Part shown: positions 1-13,509 of the stretch, piece after piece
Position numbering within the stretch: position 1 is the stretch's first letter
How the letters are laid out: every line of letters begins with the position of its first letter
From: Nageia nagi
Taxonomy: Eukaryota > Pinophyta
DNA: 64,000 nucleotides
NCBI GenBank assembly: GCA_050084985.1
Contig: JBITNC010000001.1
Location: 46,004,001 to 46,068,000 of the forward strand
Direction of reading: 5' to 3'
Program-made: the position numbers and the translations under genes
The notes under the pieces: model-generated
Told to the model about the DNA's origin: nothing
Databases searched by the model: none
The model's input: only the letters and a program-made list of their open reading frames with translations

Positions 1-899
1 GACTCTCTAAGTTGTTGGATTGCTTTCCATTGTATCCTTAAAGCCCTCACCTCCATCATATCATAGAATTTTATTGTCATCTAGAATAATTTAGAATTCC
101 TTTCTTTAAGTCTGTTCATAAGAATCCCTCTTGCTGGAGTTGATTTTAATAGTTTAAAAATATTCTTCTTCCATAATAAAATTACCCCTCATAAGAGTCC
201 TTGAGCCATAAAATCTCCTTACTTTTAGCATTTCTTGGCTATGTTTTTCATTTCCTACAGATAAGCCTTAGTTTCTTATACTAAATATATATCTTAGTTA
301 TTCTCCATGATCATCCTTTTAATATACAACTGTTTAGGGTGGCTAGTTAACCCTCTTACATTCTATGTGTGTATTATCATTGATAATTAATTATGCAAAA
401 AATAATTATAAACTTGAACATTCTTTCTTCTTCCATTTTTTCCTTATTATTGCATCTTCTCTTCATTTATCTTCCTACTTGCTCCTTGGGAACTTCCTTT
501 CTTATATTAGTTCTCCACTTGACTATTTCCCAAGGTTGGCTTCTCTTACTTTTTTTTTTCTACCAATCCCATAATTACATCCTTTATGATTTTTTCTTCC
601 TGGTTATTCAGTATTATAGCTCCGTCCATCTCTGATTATGGGGCATACTAGTTTCTTACTTCTTCTCTTGGATTTTTTTAACTAGAAGTTGCAAGGATTG
701 GGTCTCACTTGCTTTTTATGTCTCTATATTTCCTTCTTGATTTGAGCTTGATATTTATTCTCCTTCCATTAGTTCATCCCACCTAAGGATCTCATATTTG
801 TTGGATGAGCCCTCCATTCCTAGAAGTGGTTTATGTTTCCTCACTTTTGTTGATTTCTCCCTCTTTCCTGGTTATTATTTTTTATTCATTTTCACATAA

Positions 900-1774
900 T
901 AGTTTGAAATCCTTGTTTAATTTATTTTTGTGGATGTTGGGTGTCTAAATTTTGGGGTTTTTATTATGTGTCTCTCCTTTGGATAGTGTGGTACAATTTT
1001 TAACTAGATGTCCATACTCATGGCATGCTCTACATCTAAATGAAATTGATTCATAATCTATCTATTGTCTCCATATATTCCCTCTTGCTCTGATATCTAT
1101 ATCAGTTGGTAAAGGTTTTTTGATATTCATCTCCATGCATATTCTAGTATATGCTCTTAATTTTCCTTCTATTAATTCTCTTGATTGACTTATGTACTTT
1201 CCCTATAGTTTCCCTATCATTTCTAGAATCTAATCCCTATATATTTTTGATGGTAGAGTAGATAGTTTTAGCCAAATTAGCATTATAGAGGGTACATTAT
1301 TGGTATAAAAAAAAGATCTCCAAAGTTGCATGAATAGACCTATTGGGCCTATGTTATATAGTCCTCCCTAAAAGATCTTATCCTTATTAGATATCACTAT
1401 GAATTCTAGTCTAGAATATCCTTTTTATAATGTTAGTATATATAATTCCCCTTATGGTTCCTGTGTTTCCTAGCCTAAGCATACAGGAACCTTGCCAAAG
1501 GTAAAAGCCTCATAAATTTACATATTAATGAATCTGCAGATTTGTAAATAATTCCATCTACTATGAGTTCTTCTAGTATGTCTAGCATTAGGATTATTTC
1601 TATCTTAGCTAGGTATTCATTTCTTTTTGATTGATTAGCTTTTGATTTATTTTTCTTACCCATAGCTAATATAATATTTTGAGCCTGTACCTCTATTTCA
1701 TCTTCTTAGCTATCAAGACCTTTGATTACTTCCATGAAAGAGTGTGTTTGATTATTTTCAATATTTTGGGTCAT
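900..1774 (-). pseudogene. LINE (plant L1-type) ORF1 remnant: DUF4283-like region plus CCHC zinc knuckle
   Basis: Seen: read on the minus strand from an ATG near 1774, three broken frames give a coding-like protein ending in a clear zinc knuckle at 993-1034 (CRACHEYGHLVKNC, pattern C-x2-C-x4-H-x4-C). Just before it are a KPLPTDIDIRARG-like stretch and an aromatic IDYESISFRC run. Known: this order (DUF4283-like nucleic-acid-binding region, then CCHC) is typical of ORF1 proteins of plant L1 LINEs, which coat the element RNA. Several stops and frame changes make it dead. Bases 1-899 should hold the rest of ORF1 or a spacer, but no domain is recognisable there. A host DUF4283 zinc-knuckle gene is the alternative; the decay argues for a LINE. 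Confidence 0.6.
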
Positions 1775-2269
1775 TCTTGATGAGACCCCTTATGTTAACC
1801 CCCTAAGGAGGATTCTCCCATTTCTCTTTTGAAAAGACTATCAAAGTTTATAAAAAGATATTGCTATTTAAAATTTTCAACAATATAGGATTTCAAATAA
1901 ACTTTAGTATCCAAAATTACCAAGGTGCTGAGGTATCCAATAAAAAGTAAAAAATGCATGCCCACTAGTCAAACCCATCTGCTTACCCATCATCTAATAC
2001 AAATTCCATGAATACCACCAGACATGGCTAGCACCTTGCAAACATGTGTCAATAACCAAGAGATTAAGGATACTCACATTAAATATCATGGGGATCTAGA
2101 GGCCTAATGTAAAAAATCTGATTCACCAAGTCTAATGCATGATGGACTAGGTATCCAAAGTTTAAGCCTTGAAATAGACCTTTAAGAGTTAGAATGGATC
2201 CTAGGTCACAATGTCTAATACAAAATGATTGTTCTCCTATGTTATCTATATCAATAATAAGATTAAATT

Positions 2270-2490
2270 TTAGGCTTATAGATATTTTAATACATAATAT
2301 TATTTAATTACACACCTTTTGTAGTAAAATTTATGACTAATTTTTAAGAAGTTATAATTACATTTTAGATGGAATTAGCCCTCTCTTTACCTCTAATTAA
2401 ACAATCATATTGTTCCCATATCCCTTTGTAAGCTTTAGAGGAAGGAAAATTATACCCTTTTAATTCATATAAATTTTTGTTTTATCTAGT
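2270..2490. repeat. Dispersed AT-rich repeat, copy 1 (partial)
   Basis: This segment resembles 36990-37200 in the same orientation. Shared landmarks are a 'CTTTACCTCTAA' block, 'AAGCTTTAGAGGAAGG' and a following 'CTTTTAAT'. No coding capacity is seen. Probably a piece of an unclassified repeat family. Confidence 0.55.
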
Positions 2491-2689
2491 TGGTTGTTGT
2501 ATTTCAATTATCCAAAACCTTTACATGTCACCCCAAAAGATAGGCATTCATTACTTACTACTTTTGTATGATTACATCCATAAAATTTGAAGGGAAAAAA
2601 TTCCTTTTATGATATATTTCTTCATAATAAATAATATTGCACTTACCAAAAGAGTATATAAAAAAATAAATTCATATGGTATTACTTAC

Positions 2690-3900
2690 TTATAACTTTG
2701 ATGATCATAGCCTTAACCTTTTCTAATTTCTTGGCCACCTCCTAAAAAGTTTGACTCTTGAAATTCTCAAAGCTCATCCCTAACTTCATGAGTTCCTAAA
2801 GAGTGTCTAATTCATGTAAGACATAGTGAATGCCTAAATGGTTCTCCTTTTTTTCTTCCTTCTCCTATCTAGATTTATCTTTTGCAAAGTCCTCCATATT
2901 GGTCATCAAAATTGCTTCTAAATCTCCCTCGACATCAACCATATCCTTTGGATACTTCCTTTCAAAGTATGTACTACCTTATTGATTTCTACTCTTTATA
3001 ATCCTCATTGAAAACTCTTCTTTTATTTTGTAATTAGTGTAATAGTAGGGTCCTTTAACTCCTCTAAGAAGAAACTCCCTTTTTGTCTAGTTATAGCTCT
3101 TCTAGATCATTAGTCTAGCCAAGGTTGAATAGAGGTACTTACAAATAAGCATAAAAAACCCTAATGTAATGCTACCTTAGTATTTTCTCTCTAGAAATAC
3201 TCGATTTCCTTATCTAACTTACTAAAGAGAAAGTTAGGACTATTCTCTTTTCCCATCTCAAATTATTAAGAATTATTAAGTGATACCCACACACCCAAGT
3301 GGTCTCTACATCCAAGGTAAAATAGTTCATGATAGTCCAAGCTACCTTTAACCATGGTTGATGCAAGGATTTTATAAAGAATAAATTTATCTTCCTATCC
3401 CAATTTCTTTACCTTTGTAAAGAAATACAACTTCATTGCTAGGTTTATTAATCCTTATGGATTATCATTGTGTTGTCTACTAGATAAGAGATTTATTTCA
3501 ATAATTCTTGTGTGATCTCAAAGCTAAATGAGCTAGTAGTCCACTCCCATCCTTCCAACTAGATTCTATTTAGGTTAGACACCTCCAAATTATAGCATTC
3601 AAACATGCTTAATAAATACCAATAATTTACTTTTTGTAAGCACTCCTTTACATCATCCTACACTAAAACCTAAGTAATTATGAATGTTGATCTTTGTGGT
3701 CTAGGAAATCACTTTTAGCAATTCCAATGGGTTTCATGAGTCCTTTTCTAGAAAATTTCTTAACCATGAATTCTATTCTCCTTATCTCCTCTAAAAGTGA
3801 TTACATGTTGTGGAGGGTACATGGATCTAAAAGAGCTATCCTTCCCACCTTTAACCATGATGGTTTTCACATGCTTCCATAATTGGATCTTCACCACCTT
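2690..3900 (-). pseudogene. Degenerate coding-like stretch of unknown family
   Basis: Not recognised. Read on the minus strand, stretches of 30-60 codons with protein-like composition alternate between frames, interrupted mostly by TAG/TAA. Examples are a segment with KVNYWYLLSMFECYNLEVSN (about 3590-3640), a charged segment ending in DMVDVEGDLEAILMTNMEDF (about 2895-2955) and a helical charged end with EVAKKLEKVKAMI (about 2690-2745). No RT, protease, integrase or zinc-knuckle motif was found. It could be the extra ORF of a retroelement or a decayed host gene. Confidence is limited because no intact frame supports it. Confidence 0.3.
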
Positions 3901-4399
3901 GGAACTTGCCTTTATAGGAATAAATACTAATTAATTATTTACATGCATTTTGTATGAAACAAATACAAACTTGGATCATTATAGTCCATGATTTCATATT
4001 ATTGGGTGATTCTATATTAAATTCCCTAGTTACTTCCTATCATGGGACATTTTCCCATACTTATTTCTACCTTGGGGTTTTTCCCCATGTGATGTGTAGC
4101 TCCCCTTATCCTCTAGTTATATGATATATTACAATTTTCCTACCTCTTCTGATAAGTCCCTATGAATCTAAAAATTTGGGGTAAATTCCAAGGATTCTAT
4201 ATCCAAATGCATGTAATGTGGAGTCCTTATAACCTACCATGTAGGTAAAATTGGTTGGCCTCTACCAACACCTAGATAGGTTTTATCACTTCCTTTATTA
4301 CCAATAAACAAGGATATAGTTTTCTCTCTTTCGCTTGTAGGATTAGAACTTTTACCTCTGAAAGGGATACTAAGAGAACTTACCACTACACCAATGCCT

Positions 4400-5430
4400 C
4401 ATGGCTAATTCATATAATTATTCAATCATGCTTCTTTAGTAATAAATTTTATAAGTCTTAAGAAACTATACCTACATCTTAGGTGGAGTAAGATCTTTCT
4501 TGACCTCCGAATAAATGATCATATTATTTCCTTATCACTTTGTAATATTAATATGAAGTATCAAATAATTTCTTAATAGTTATGCAATGGTGGAAATTTA
4601 AATAAAAGATGAGGATATATGTGCTTCGATAATTCTTAAAGAAAGTAATATATTGGAATGATAGAGGGATTAGAAATGCCTCTTGTAAGTAAACTATTAG
4701 ATACATATTAAAAAATGTTGGTAAGATTTAATTTTTGTATTTATAAAAGTTTAAAATAATACATTTTATTTTCTAAGTATATAATAAATATATTTGGCCC
4801 AATGGGAATTGTTTACTTACTTTATATATAATATGAAATTATGAAAGTCTTATCTTCTTCATTTCTACCATTATAGATTGTAAAATGGAGTTATATCTTG
4901 GGATTTATTCTAAATAACATTTTTGTATAGACATTTTTTAATATTGATATCTATCACATAGGATTACTAAATATTTATGATCCAAATGCCATTGACGAAC
5001 ATTGTAAAATTGGATAATTATTAGTGGAAAATATTTATGCTACAATATGGATTATATTATGTGAGTCTAATATTGTGGAATTTTTATATGATAAGTTTGA
5101 ATATATTCCCTAATTCTGGTGTTTAAGAGAGAGATACACATGGTTTTGTTTTAAACAAAACTTGTGGCCTCTTTGACCTGAATTCTTTATTTATATGAAA
5201 TCAATGCAACTTCTCTATTTGGCACACTTGGTTATATTTCAATATAGATTTGAGAAAGAAAGAAGGGAATTAATAGACCTATGTTTTTGAATTGTGTAAT
5301 TTTCATTTTAGTCCTTACTTACATTTCCCAATATCTATATTATGAATCTTTTTTTTTCCTTTTTTGTTATACTCCTATCGAATTCAAAGTTCTTCGAGAT
5401 ATTAATTATCCATGACCTTCAAGCTCTATT
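4400..5430. repeat. Dispersed AT-rich repeat, copy 2
   Basis: Similar in the same orientation to 37200-37905. Shared blocks are 'TATATCTTGGGATTTATT' near 4893, 'TTTGGCACACTTGGTTATAT' near 5217 and 'TTAATTATCCATGACCTTC' near 5403. There is no ORF or LTR-like TG..CA end. The copies are diverged by many substitutions and indels, so they are old. Could be part of a long LTR or a non-autonomous element. Confidence 0.6.
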
Positions 5431-8400
5431 GTTATCATGAATAACTCTTGTTTTTCAACACCTTCCCTCATATTCAATAAGTTTATAATCTAGTTCCTTA
5501 GACTATAAGAGAGGAAGGGTGGATTATGTAATGCGAGGAATTCATTCGAAGAACTACTATATTTCTATAATCATATGATGGTCATTTAGACATATTTTAA
5601 AAATAGTCTAATTTAACCTTAACTGAATAGAATGCTAAGCTCTCTCAATAATTGTAAAAACACACTTTTAATGAACCTATATAACACGAATTATCTCTTA
5701 TCATGAATAAATTTTAAATTACTAAATATTATGAAACTTAAGGAGCTCAAGCATGAGTTTAATTACAATAGTTGTAGCGTGAGATAAAGGTGCTAATGAT
5801 TTTTTTTTTTTTAAGTTTTGGAATCAAATTAATTTCACCCAAATACATTTTTTATTAGAGATAATATTAGGTTCATAACATAATTTAATAGTTTATTCTA
5901 ATTTTTTATCATTATAAATAGGTTTTTATAAAATAACTATAATTATCAAATTGCATTAGATATGTGGAGAGTAATTCCCAAGTATGGTTTAAAATAACTA
6001 AAGAGTAGCTTGTGATTATTTTTTTTGAGTTAGAAATTTCACAAGGCTATTTTTACCATGACTAATATTAAGGCACTAGATGCATTGATGGTTTTCCTTA
6101 TAAGTTTTATAAGATGGTGTTAAATTGTTGGGCTTGGTCCTTTTTATTTCTATAATGAAATAATGAAAAGAGGATAATTATAGGAAATGATCAATAAAAA
6201 ATATTAAATTTAATCATAAATGATATTTTTATATAGAAATAAAATAACATTATAATATTAAATCTATAAATTATAATTTTATCTACAAATGAAAAATAAA
6301 TATGTAATATAACAAACATATGGTAATATGATGCAATTCTAATTTTAAGGCATATAAGAAGTCTAAGATCAAACTAAATAAAAGAGAACAATAGTCCTAG
6401 ATCTAACATAAATCAATATAAAATATAAAGAATAATACTTGTGCAATTTAATTTGAAGTATTTAACCCATTATATAGGATTCAAAAGCTCTTTGAATGAT
6501 TCTTGTAAACTAGGATTTTTGAGAGGTTTTAATAGTTTTAATGGATATTTTAGATAATTATGACCAACCTTGATGATGATCAATCTCTCTCTCATATTTT
6601 AGTGATTGTAAACAAATATAAAAATTAATCAAAATATGAATTTAATACTTAAAAGGAAAAAAATAAAGATAGAATGGGGTTAAAAATTAAAACAAGTGTA
6701 GTCATGCTTACACTACATAGTGATACTAATAAAAATAAATATTGAGTAATACTTACCATTGACCCAAAATATCAATGGTAGATAAAAGGAACCAATTCAT
6801 GTATGCATGAACTAGTAATTAGGATAAATCAATGATTATCATTGATTACATGAATAGAGAACCAATGGAGGATGTAAATCAATAAAAAATATGTAGTCAA
6901 ATAATTAAAGAGTAGAAATACTAGTAAAAGGAGGTTAAAACATTTCGCAAAGAATTTGACTATAGCCCTCTTAAAAAAATAACATTAGTGCCCCAAAACT
7001 TGGAAATAATAAAAGGAAGAATGTCCAATGTCTATTTACTTGATTAATAATTAAAATTCAATAGTGAGTACCAATCCAAAAAATATAATATAAATAAACC
7101 TTATTTATAAGTTACAACCATTGATTTACTCATATGCACATCAAATAGAGAATACTAGTAAGAACTGTTTTAAAGAACTCTAAGGATTATTGGATTAAAA
7201 ATACATCAATGGTGGAAACTAAATTCAATAAATAGTAGGTGAGAATTGAGATATCTACTAAGAGGCCATATGAAATTATTTATTATTAATCTATTAATGC
7301 CCCTTATAATCCAAATTAGAGAAATTTTTATGTTATTGTTTATTCTATCTATCATGATTTGAATAATATTAAGTAGGATAATATAGTATTATAATTTTAG
7401 CCACCGCCTCCCTTATTATCTATGATATCCTTAGAAAATCATAGGCTCCTACACTAGATAATTTAGAGATTCACTAATGTAACAAAGTAGCAAAATGAGA
7501 GTTAATGGACATTAAAAGAAGATGGTTTATTTTGAACCATAATTATATAATCAATCAAAATAGGAAAAAATGCATCAATATGTTTGATTAAGAGATAACA
7601 TGTTCACCATAAGTAAAGAAGTAAATGTGGTAGATATATAGATTGAATAATAATAGTTGAAGGAAAAATATCCTATAAAAAAATACATTATATTAATAAT
7701 TAGGTTAGATAGAGTTACTTGGGTCAAGAAATTTAAAGAAATTTGCATGAAGTTGGAAGGATTGTGCTTTAAGGGCCATTCACAAAAGAGGTCTATAAAT
7801 AAATGATGACAATATAATTGTGGGCGGTGAATTAACTTAGAAAAACCATGTTTAATTTTACCTTGATAGTAAAAGATAATAAAATCACCATCTATTTAAC
7901 TATATGATATCGAACCTTATTTTTTGTTAAGCTATAAGGTTTAAATATTTCATGATAAAATTGTAATAGCATATATTTTATTTTTAATATTAATATAAGA
8001 ATTATAACTATTTGATCCTTTATTATTAATGGATAATATCTACCATATATATTATTTAATATGGTAAAGTATCCTACTATATAATCAAGGGTGTGTTCAC
8101 ATTGGTATCTAACCATTAATACTTATTATGTTCCTTATTGTATTTAACTACAAATTGATAGAAATAATATTTTATACATCCATCACCTCTTTAGAGAAGG
8201 TTTCTTAAATTATTTATGCATTTCTCATTAGCCATTGTCTTCTTATGGCTAAATTAGGTGGATATATATTAACATTTACTTCCAAATAAAAGGATACATT
8301 CTTTTAGAAATTTCTAAAGGTTTATAGGCTAACCATACTTCATCCTATATTCATAAAAACTATAATTTTATTATCTTATATATGGCATAGTTTCAAAGGT

Positions 8401-8470
8401 CATTCAAGTCTTTTTTAGACTCCTACAAGCCACAAGAGGTTTTGTCTTAAGAAATAGTAAATAATCCATA
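5431..8470. other. AT-rich stretch without recognisable gene
   Basis: Both strands were read for RT, integrase, transposase, tRNA and rRNA signatures and none was found. A 74-codon minus-strand ORF at 7892-8116 is Ile/Tyr/Leu-rich, as expected of AT-rich noncoding DNA, and is not called as a gene. Confidence 0.5.
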
Positions 8471-8553
8471 AGTGCATATAGGGGATATTTTCAATATTAA
8501 GATTAGCCATTGGTATATTGCTAAGTATTTTATAAGTAAAGAGTGTTTAAAAA

Positions 8554-8555
<2 letters not shown>

Positions 8556-8638
<83 letters not shown>

Positions 8639-8639
8639 C

Positions 8640-8677
<38 letters not shown>
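8556..8677. repeat. Compound microsatellite (TA)n-(CA)n
   Basis: An uninterrupted TA run, one AT-phase break near 8591, more TA to about 8632, a short 'CATACA' bridge, then a run of about 18 CA/AC units ending near 8676. The ORF crossing it (poly Ile-Tyr, Thr-His) is an artefact of the repeat. Confidence 0.95.
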
Positions 8678-8681
<4 letters not shown>

Positions 8682-8699
8682 TTTTACTAGTAAAGACAT

Positions 8700-11227
8700 G
8701 ATTCACATATGCTCTCTTTGAAAATGTTTATCTACTTTATACCAATCTATGATATTTTATATTGAATGTTGTTATTTTTATAAATAATAAAGAGCATACA
8801 TAACTTAATTATACCAAAATTTGATAAGATAGATAGTATATAATAATATTTATAGATATATGATTACCACTATCTATAATTACAAGGAGCTAATCATTGG
8901 AAAACTCATTATCATATAGATTATCAATGACTATACATTGATCAAATGGTAAAACTACTAAGGGGTATTAAAGATTAACTTAATTTTTCTATTAAAATGG
9001 TAGGTTTTGAAAAGTGGTTATTGTTTATTAGATAAGGGTTTAACATAAGGGTTTCAATAAATTAAAATACAAGATGGTAAATTTTTAAAATAAGGTATGT
9101 TTAAGAATCTTTTACATGTAGATGTTTTGAAGCCTTTAAACTAATAAAACCTCTTGTGATACAAGAATATGAAAATAATAATAATTTTTGATATACAAAT
9201 ATTAATTAAAACTTTAGTAGAGGTTTCAATCTATTATATCCTTGAAGAATCAAATATATTTACTTGGTAATTATGATTTGTGATAACTTTGTTGAGATAG
9301 GGACTCTAGAAATCATATAAAAGAAGAGACAGTTACAAGAGCTAAAGCTAGAATATTATAATAAACTATGATACCTTCTTTATTTTATACAAAAGAAGAA
9401 GAAGATAATGATGGTAAATGGGCACTCAACAAAATACTAATGCAAGATATTTTCTTTTCTATAATAATTAAGACACTTTGAAACCACTTAGTCCTAGAGA
9501 TACGTGAAATCTAATTTTAAATAACACATAGAAGTACTTAACATACTTTACTAGAGAGAATCAAGTCATGCCAATAAAACATTTATATTATATCACAAAA
9601 ATGTACTATTCATTATAAATAAAATGAATATATAGCTATAGGGTATTGTTAGCTACATGTCTTAAAGGAAAGGCATAGGATTGGTATATTAATCTACCTC
9701 CTTATTCTATTACAAGTTAGGATTGATTGCAAGAGCTAATGATTAAATATTAAGAAAAAGTCTCTTAATGAAAAAAAATCACTACTATAAAAAAAACATC
9801 CATGGAGATCATAGATGATTTCAATATAATATTCCACATAACATGGATTAGAATATGATAACAACTTTATCCATTATTAGGAATGGCTTACATTATTATC
9901 TTAAGGATATAAATTTTGAAATAACTACAATGATTAAGTCAAAGGGTTATAATTATTTAGCATGACTTATGATATATTTATGAAATATGATAATCACTTA
10001 TTCTAGACTTAAAGATTAGTTCCTAGACCTCTTATACCATTATTTTTGAGAATTGAAACCACCACTAAATCAATCATAATATAAAAAGCTCTTATCAACC
10101 TTTAATCATCTTTGATTTTATCATTATAATCCATACTACTAATTTATATTCCTCCTCACATCCATCTCATGAATTAGATGAGTTTAAAAATATATCTCTC
10201 TCAAATGAATTCATATAATTTAAGAGAAAATAAAACTTTTAATGGTCAATATATCCAAATATTCAAAGGTAAAACCATCAGAATATTCAATAGCCTTTAT
10301 ATTCTCAAAATAATCAAGGATACCCCTATTATAACTAATATATTGATATAAATTTTAATCAAAATAATAACCAATAATTATTACATTAACATGCCCTAGT
10401 GTTTTAAAAAAACTTCACCCAATCTAATATGAGAGTTGGTGTCAATGTTGTTATGATTCCAATAATAAAATAATATAATAATATCCTAATTATCAAAAAT
10501 TAAGAAAAATTAAAGAGAAATAGTATATAATATCATCATATAATATTAATTGAAGAGCAAATAATAAAATATGAACCAAGTATATCAAAGAATAGAATTC
10601 CAAATATGATAGCCTCCTTTATTAGAAATTGTTAAGGTAGGTTAATAACATAAGATGATCCTTTGATAAGGAAGCCACTCCATGAGTTCAAACATTATAA
10701 ATGATCTCCTTTATTTTGAATTGACACATGTATACACCTATTTGTAGCTATTTCAAGAGATTTTATGATCCATATCCATAGCCAACACATAATTACTAAA
10801 TAACATAGAAAATGATAATTGACTAAAATAGTATATTATGTGGTTAATGGAAGGGGAATCATACACATTATAATATGTATACACATAATATAATGCTTAC
10901 TATACCAATATATAGGTATATAAAATTCCACCCATCTTACAAAACCTTTAATTTTTAAAATATGAGAAGAGACTAGATAATATGATTTTCTCTCTTCTAC
11001 TAAAAATTAGTGCCAATCTTGGCTATCCACCCATAAAAGTGAAATCATAATTGATGTTCATTGATGATTTCCATATTTTTTGTTGCTTTCACTCTATTTA
11101 TATTCATTATAACTTTCTTTATATCCATTATTTATGATTGTTTCCTCTCATGGTTGTGTGGATGGCGATAAATTCTACCTTTAGCCTTTTGTTAAATTTT
11201 CTTAAAATCTTCCCTTTTTTGGATTTT
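8700..11227. other. AT-rich stretch without recognisable gene
   Basis: Very AT-rich. No domain, LTR pair, RNA gene or repeat could be supported on either strand. It ends at the left LTR of the gypsy element that starts at 11228. Confidence 0.5.
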
Positions 11228-11976
11228 TTTTATAACTAAAATAATAATTTATTAGGTTTATTAAATATATTCAATTTAATAGGATAATAACAAAATTTTG
11301 GTAACATAGAAGTAACACAAAATATGATGATGATCATAATTGACCCTAACCTATCAAATCTCGATTAACGAAAATACAAACTTGTTACTTTACCTATCAT
11401 GATGATTGAAAAAAATATCTAACTAAAAGAGATTGAAGACAAATTTCTCCCATAAAATGGGACCACCAATCTATCCTCCATAAAGCATCACTACTTGGAA
11501 TGGAGCATCATCGCCTAATTTGCTTTCCATAAAGCCTCACAATCTTTCTCTTCATCATCTACTCCTCCTAACATATTGGATTATTACACATGATAATTTG
11601 AAACATCTCAAGAATGTAGAATTTAGAGTATAATAAAATTTAGATATGATAAGTGGCATTGAGAAACACCAGTTGAATGAGACCAAGTATGTTACCAGCT
11701 ATCAATGATTCTAGATCATGTCATGATATCTCATGTAAAACCCTTCCACTTGTATAGATAGTATGTCTAGTGCCAAGGCTTCTCCTTGGGCTTATGGTGC
11801 ATAAGTGCCAAGACTCCTTCTTGGGCTTATCTTCGAGTCAAATTATTAGAATAAAATATAAAGGTAGTTAAGTGTGTACAATAAAAAGAGAATTAAATCA
11901 CTTAATTAAATAAATCATTTCAAATACCTAAAAGGAGTATTTTATTTAAATTAAAATTTCTTTTTAGCTATTAACA
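11228..11976 (-). repeat. 3' LTR of element A
   Basis: Direct repeat of 19855-20621. Shared landmarks include 'GTGCCAAGGC', 'GGGCTTATGGTGCATAAG' and 'CTATCCTCCAT'. Its outer end has lost the canonical TG (reads TT), and the inner end finishes in CA before the polypurine-like run. Confidence 0.85.
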
Positions 11977-12471
11977 AATGCCCCACTTTGAATATGATTT
12001 GATACTTTTGGGATAAAATAAAATCAAAGCATGAATTCAAAGTATAATAATTTTAAGAGAATACTCCTTGAATTATATCTTCATGATGGTAGCTTTGGAT
12101 GCCCTAGTTTTCACTAATATGATGTTTCCTCTTTGTCTTGGTTGCAACATGATAAATCTCTCATCTGATAAATATAAAGGAATGTGCAATGAACTTAAAT
12201 CAACAAATATTTCCCACATATAATAACTTAAATGTATACATTAAATATCATTTCATATGTATATCATAAAAGAATAAAAAATTAAACCTATCCATGGTGG
12301 ATTACCCACCAAGATTATATGAAGAGATTGCCTCTAGTTAAGAAGGACTCACTATCTCAACTTAGTGATGATGGCTTACTAATTAATGCCTCTAGTTAAG
12401 GACTTGCAACCTTAACTTAAATATGAGGACTTAACAATTAACATAGATTATCAATAAATCAATACTTGAAG

Positions 12472-12980
12472 TGTTTGGAATGTATAATGCATTATTGTAA
12501 AGGTTATGTAATAATCTTCTATGTAAGTTCACTAATACTTAAGGGTATCAATTAATACCTTAAGTATTTAAGTGAATATGATAATGTAACTTGTCCTACA
12601 CTCCATGTCATGAGCATGCCCCTTGGGTAAAAGGATGTACATGCCATGCTTTTGTACATTGGATAAAAGGGTGATCTAAAGAGGGATTTTGGACTATAAA
12701 TAAAAGGCTCTCTCTTTGTGATCACACACTAATTTGTGGAGTAAAGCTATGCTATAGGATATTGTTTAGGAGATGAGTTAGGATAATTGTAAGAGATTCA
12801 TGTTTGTGAATGAAGTGAGATCTAGTTAGTGGATGTACTCCTAGTTGGAGGAACCACTTACACCTTGTGTTATCTTTATGAGATTGCTTTGTGAGTTTGT
12901 TATATGTGTGTTGTGAGATTTCAAGAGATGTTGGTTGTTTAGGATTATATTAGTTATAGTTCAATTCTCTCAAAAGGGTG
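12472..12980 (+). repeat. Possible solo LTR or LTR fragment inside element A
   Basis: A plus-strand promoter-like block: starts TGTTTGGAATG at 12472, carries an 'ACTATAAATAAAAGG' TATA motif near 12694-12708, and ends near a CTCTCA at about 12978. It separates the integrase end from the 3' LTR, where no such promoter is expected. There is no partner LTR in the window and no clean target duplication, so this is tentative. Confidence 0.35.
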
Positions 12981-13509
12981 ATGGAACTCTCATCATTGAC
13001 CTCAATAAGCCATAATAGTGCTAAGGAGCTTACAAAATCGAATTGAACTTAGTGTACACCATCTAATTATGCATCGACCAAGAGCAATCCATGATATCTC
13101 ATAAAATTTGAATTTTGATTTATTATTCCAAATTTCATGCATTGATCAAGAAAAATGTTTTGAATATTATTATAAACTTCAAGGTTAACCTTAACATACA
13201 CTTCCCATTTGCGTGCATTGGTCAAGATTTATTGATATACAAAAATACTATCTCAATAAGTAAATTAAAAAAAAAAAATCATCATTAATGAATGAGTAAG
13301 GAATCAGTAAGCATCACTTGTACTTACCCTTATGGAGAATCAAACTTTATGAAACAAGTTCTTTTGCTATATTATGAACTGAGCATTATCACTTAGAACT
13401 GAGTGGTATTGCTCAAAATTTAGCTTAATTTTCTACAATTATGGTTAGCATAAATAAAGAAAATAAGAATAATTCAAAAAATATATAAAATACTTTTAAA
13501 TATAAAATC

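Noticed and set aside
8472-8690. 72-codon ORF over the microsatellite
   Set aside because: Its protein is Ile-Tyr and Thr-His dipeptide runs encoded by TA/CA repeats.
11221-11227. Target duplication for element A (GGATT against TGATT at 20622)
   Set aside because: Only four of five bases agree and the LTR edge is blurred by a T run.
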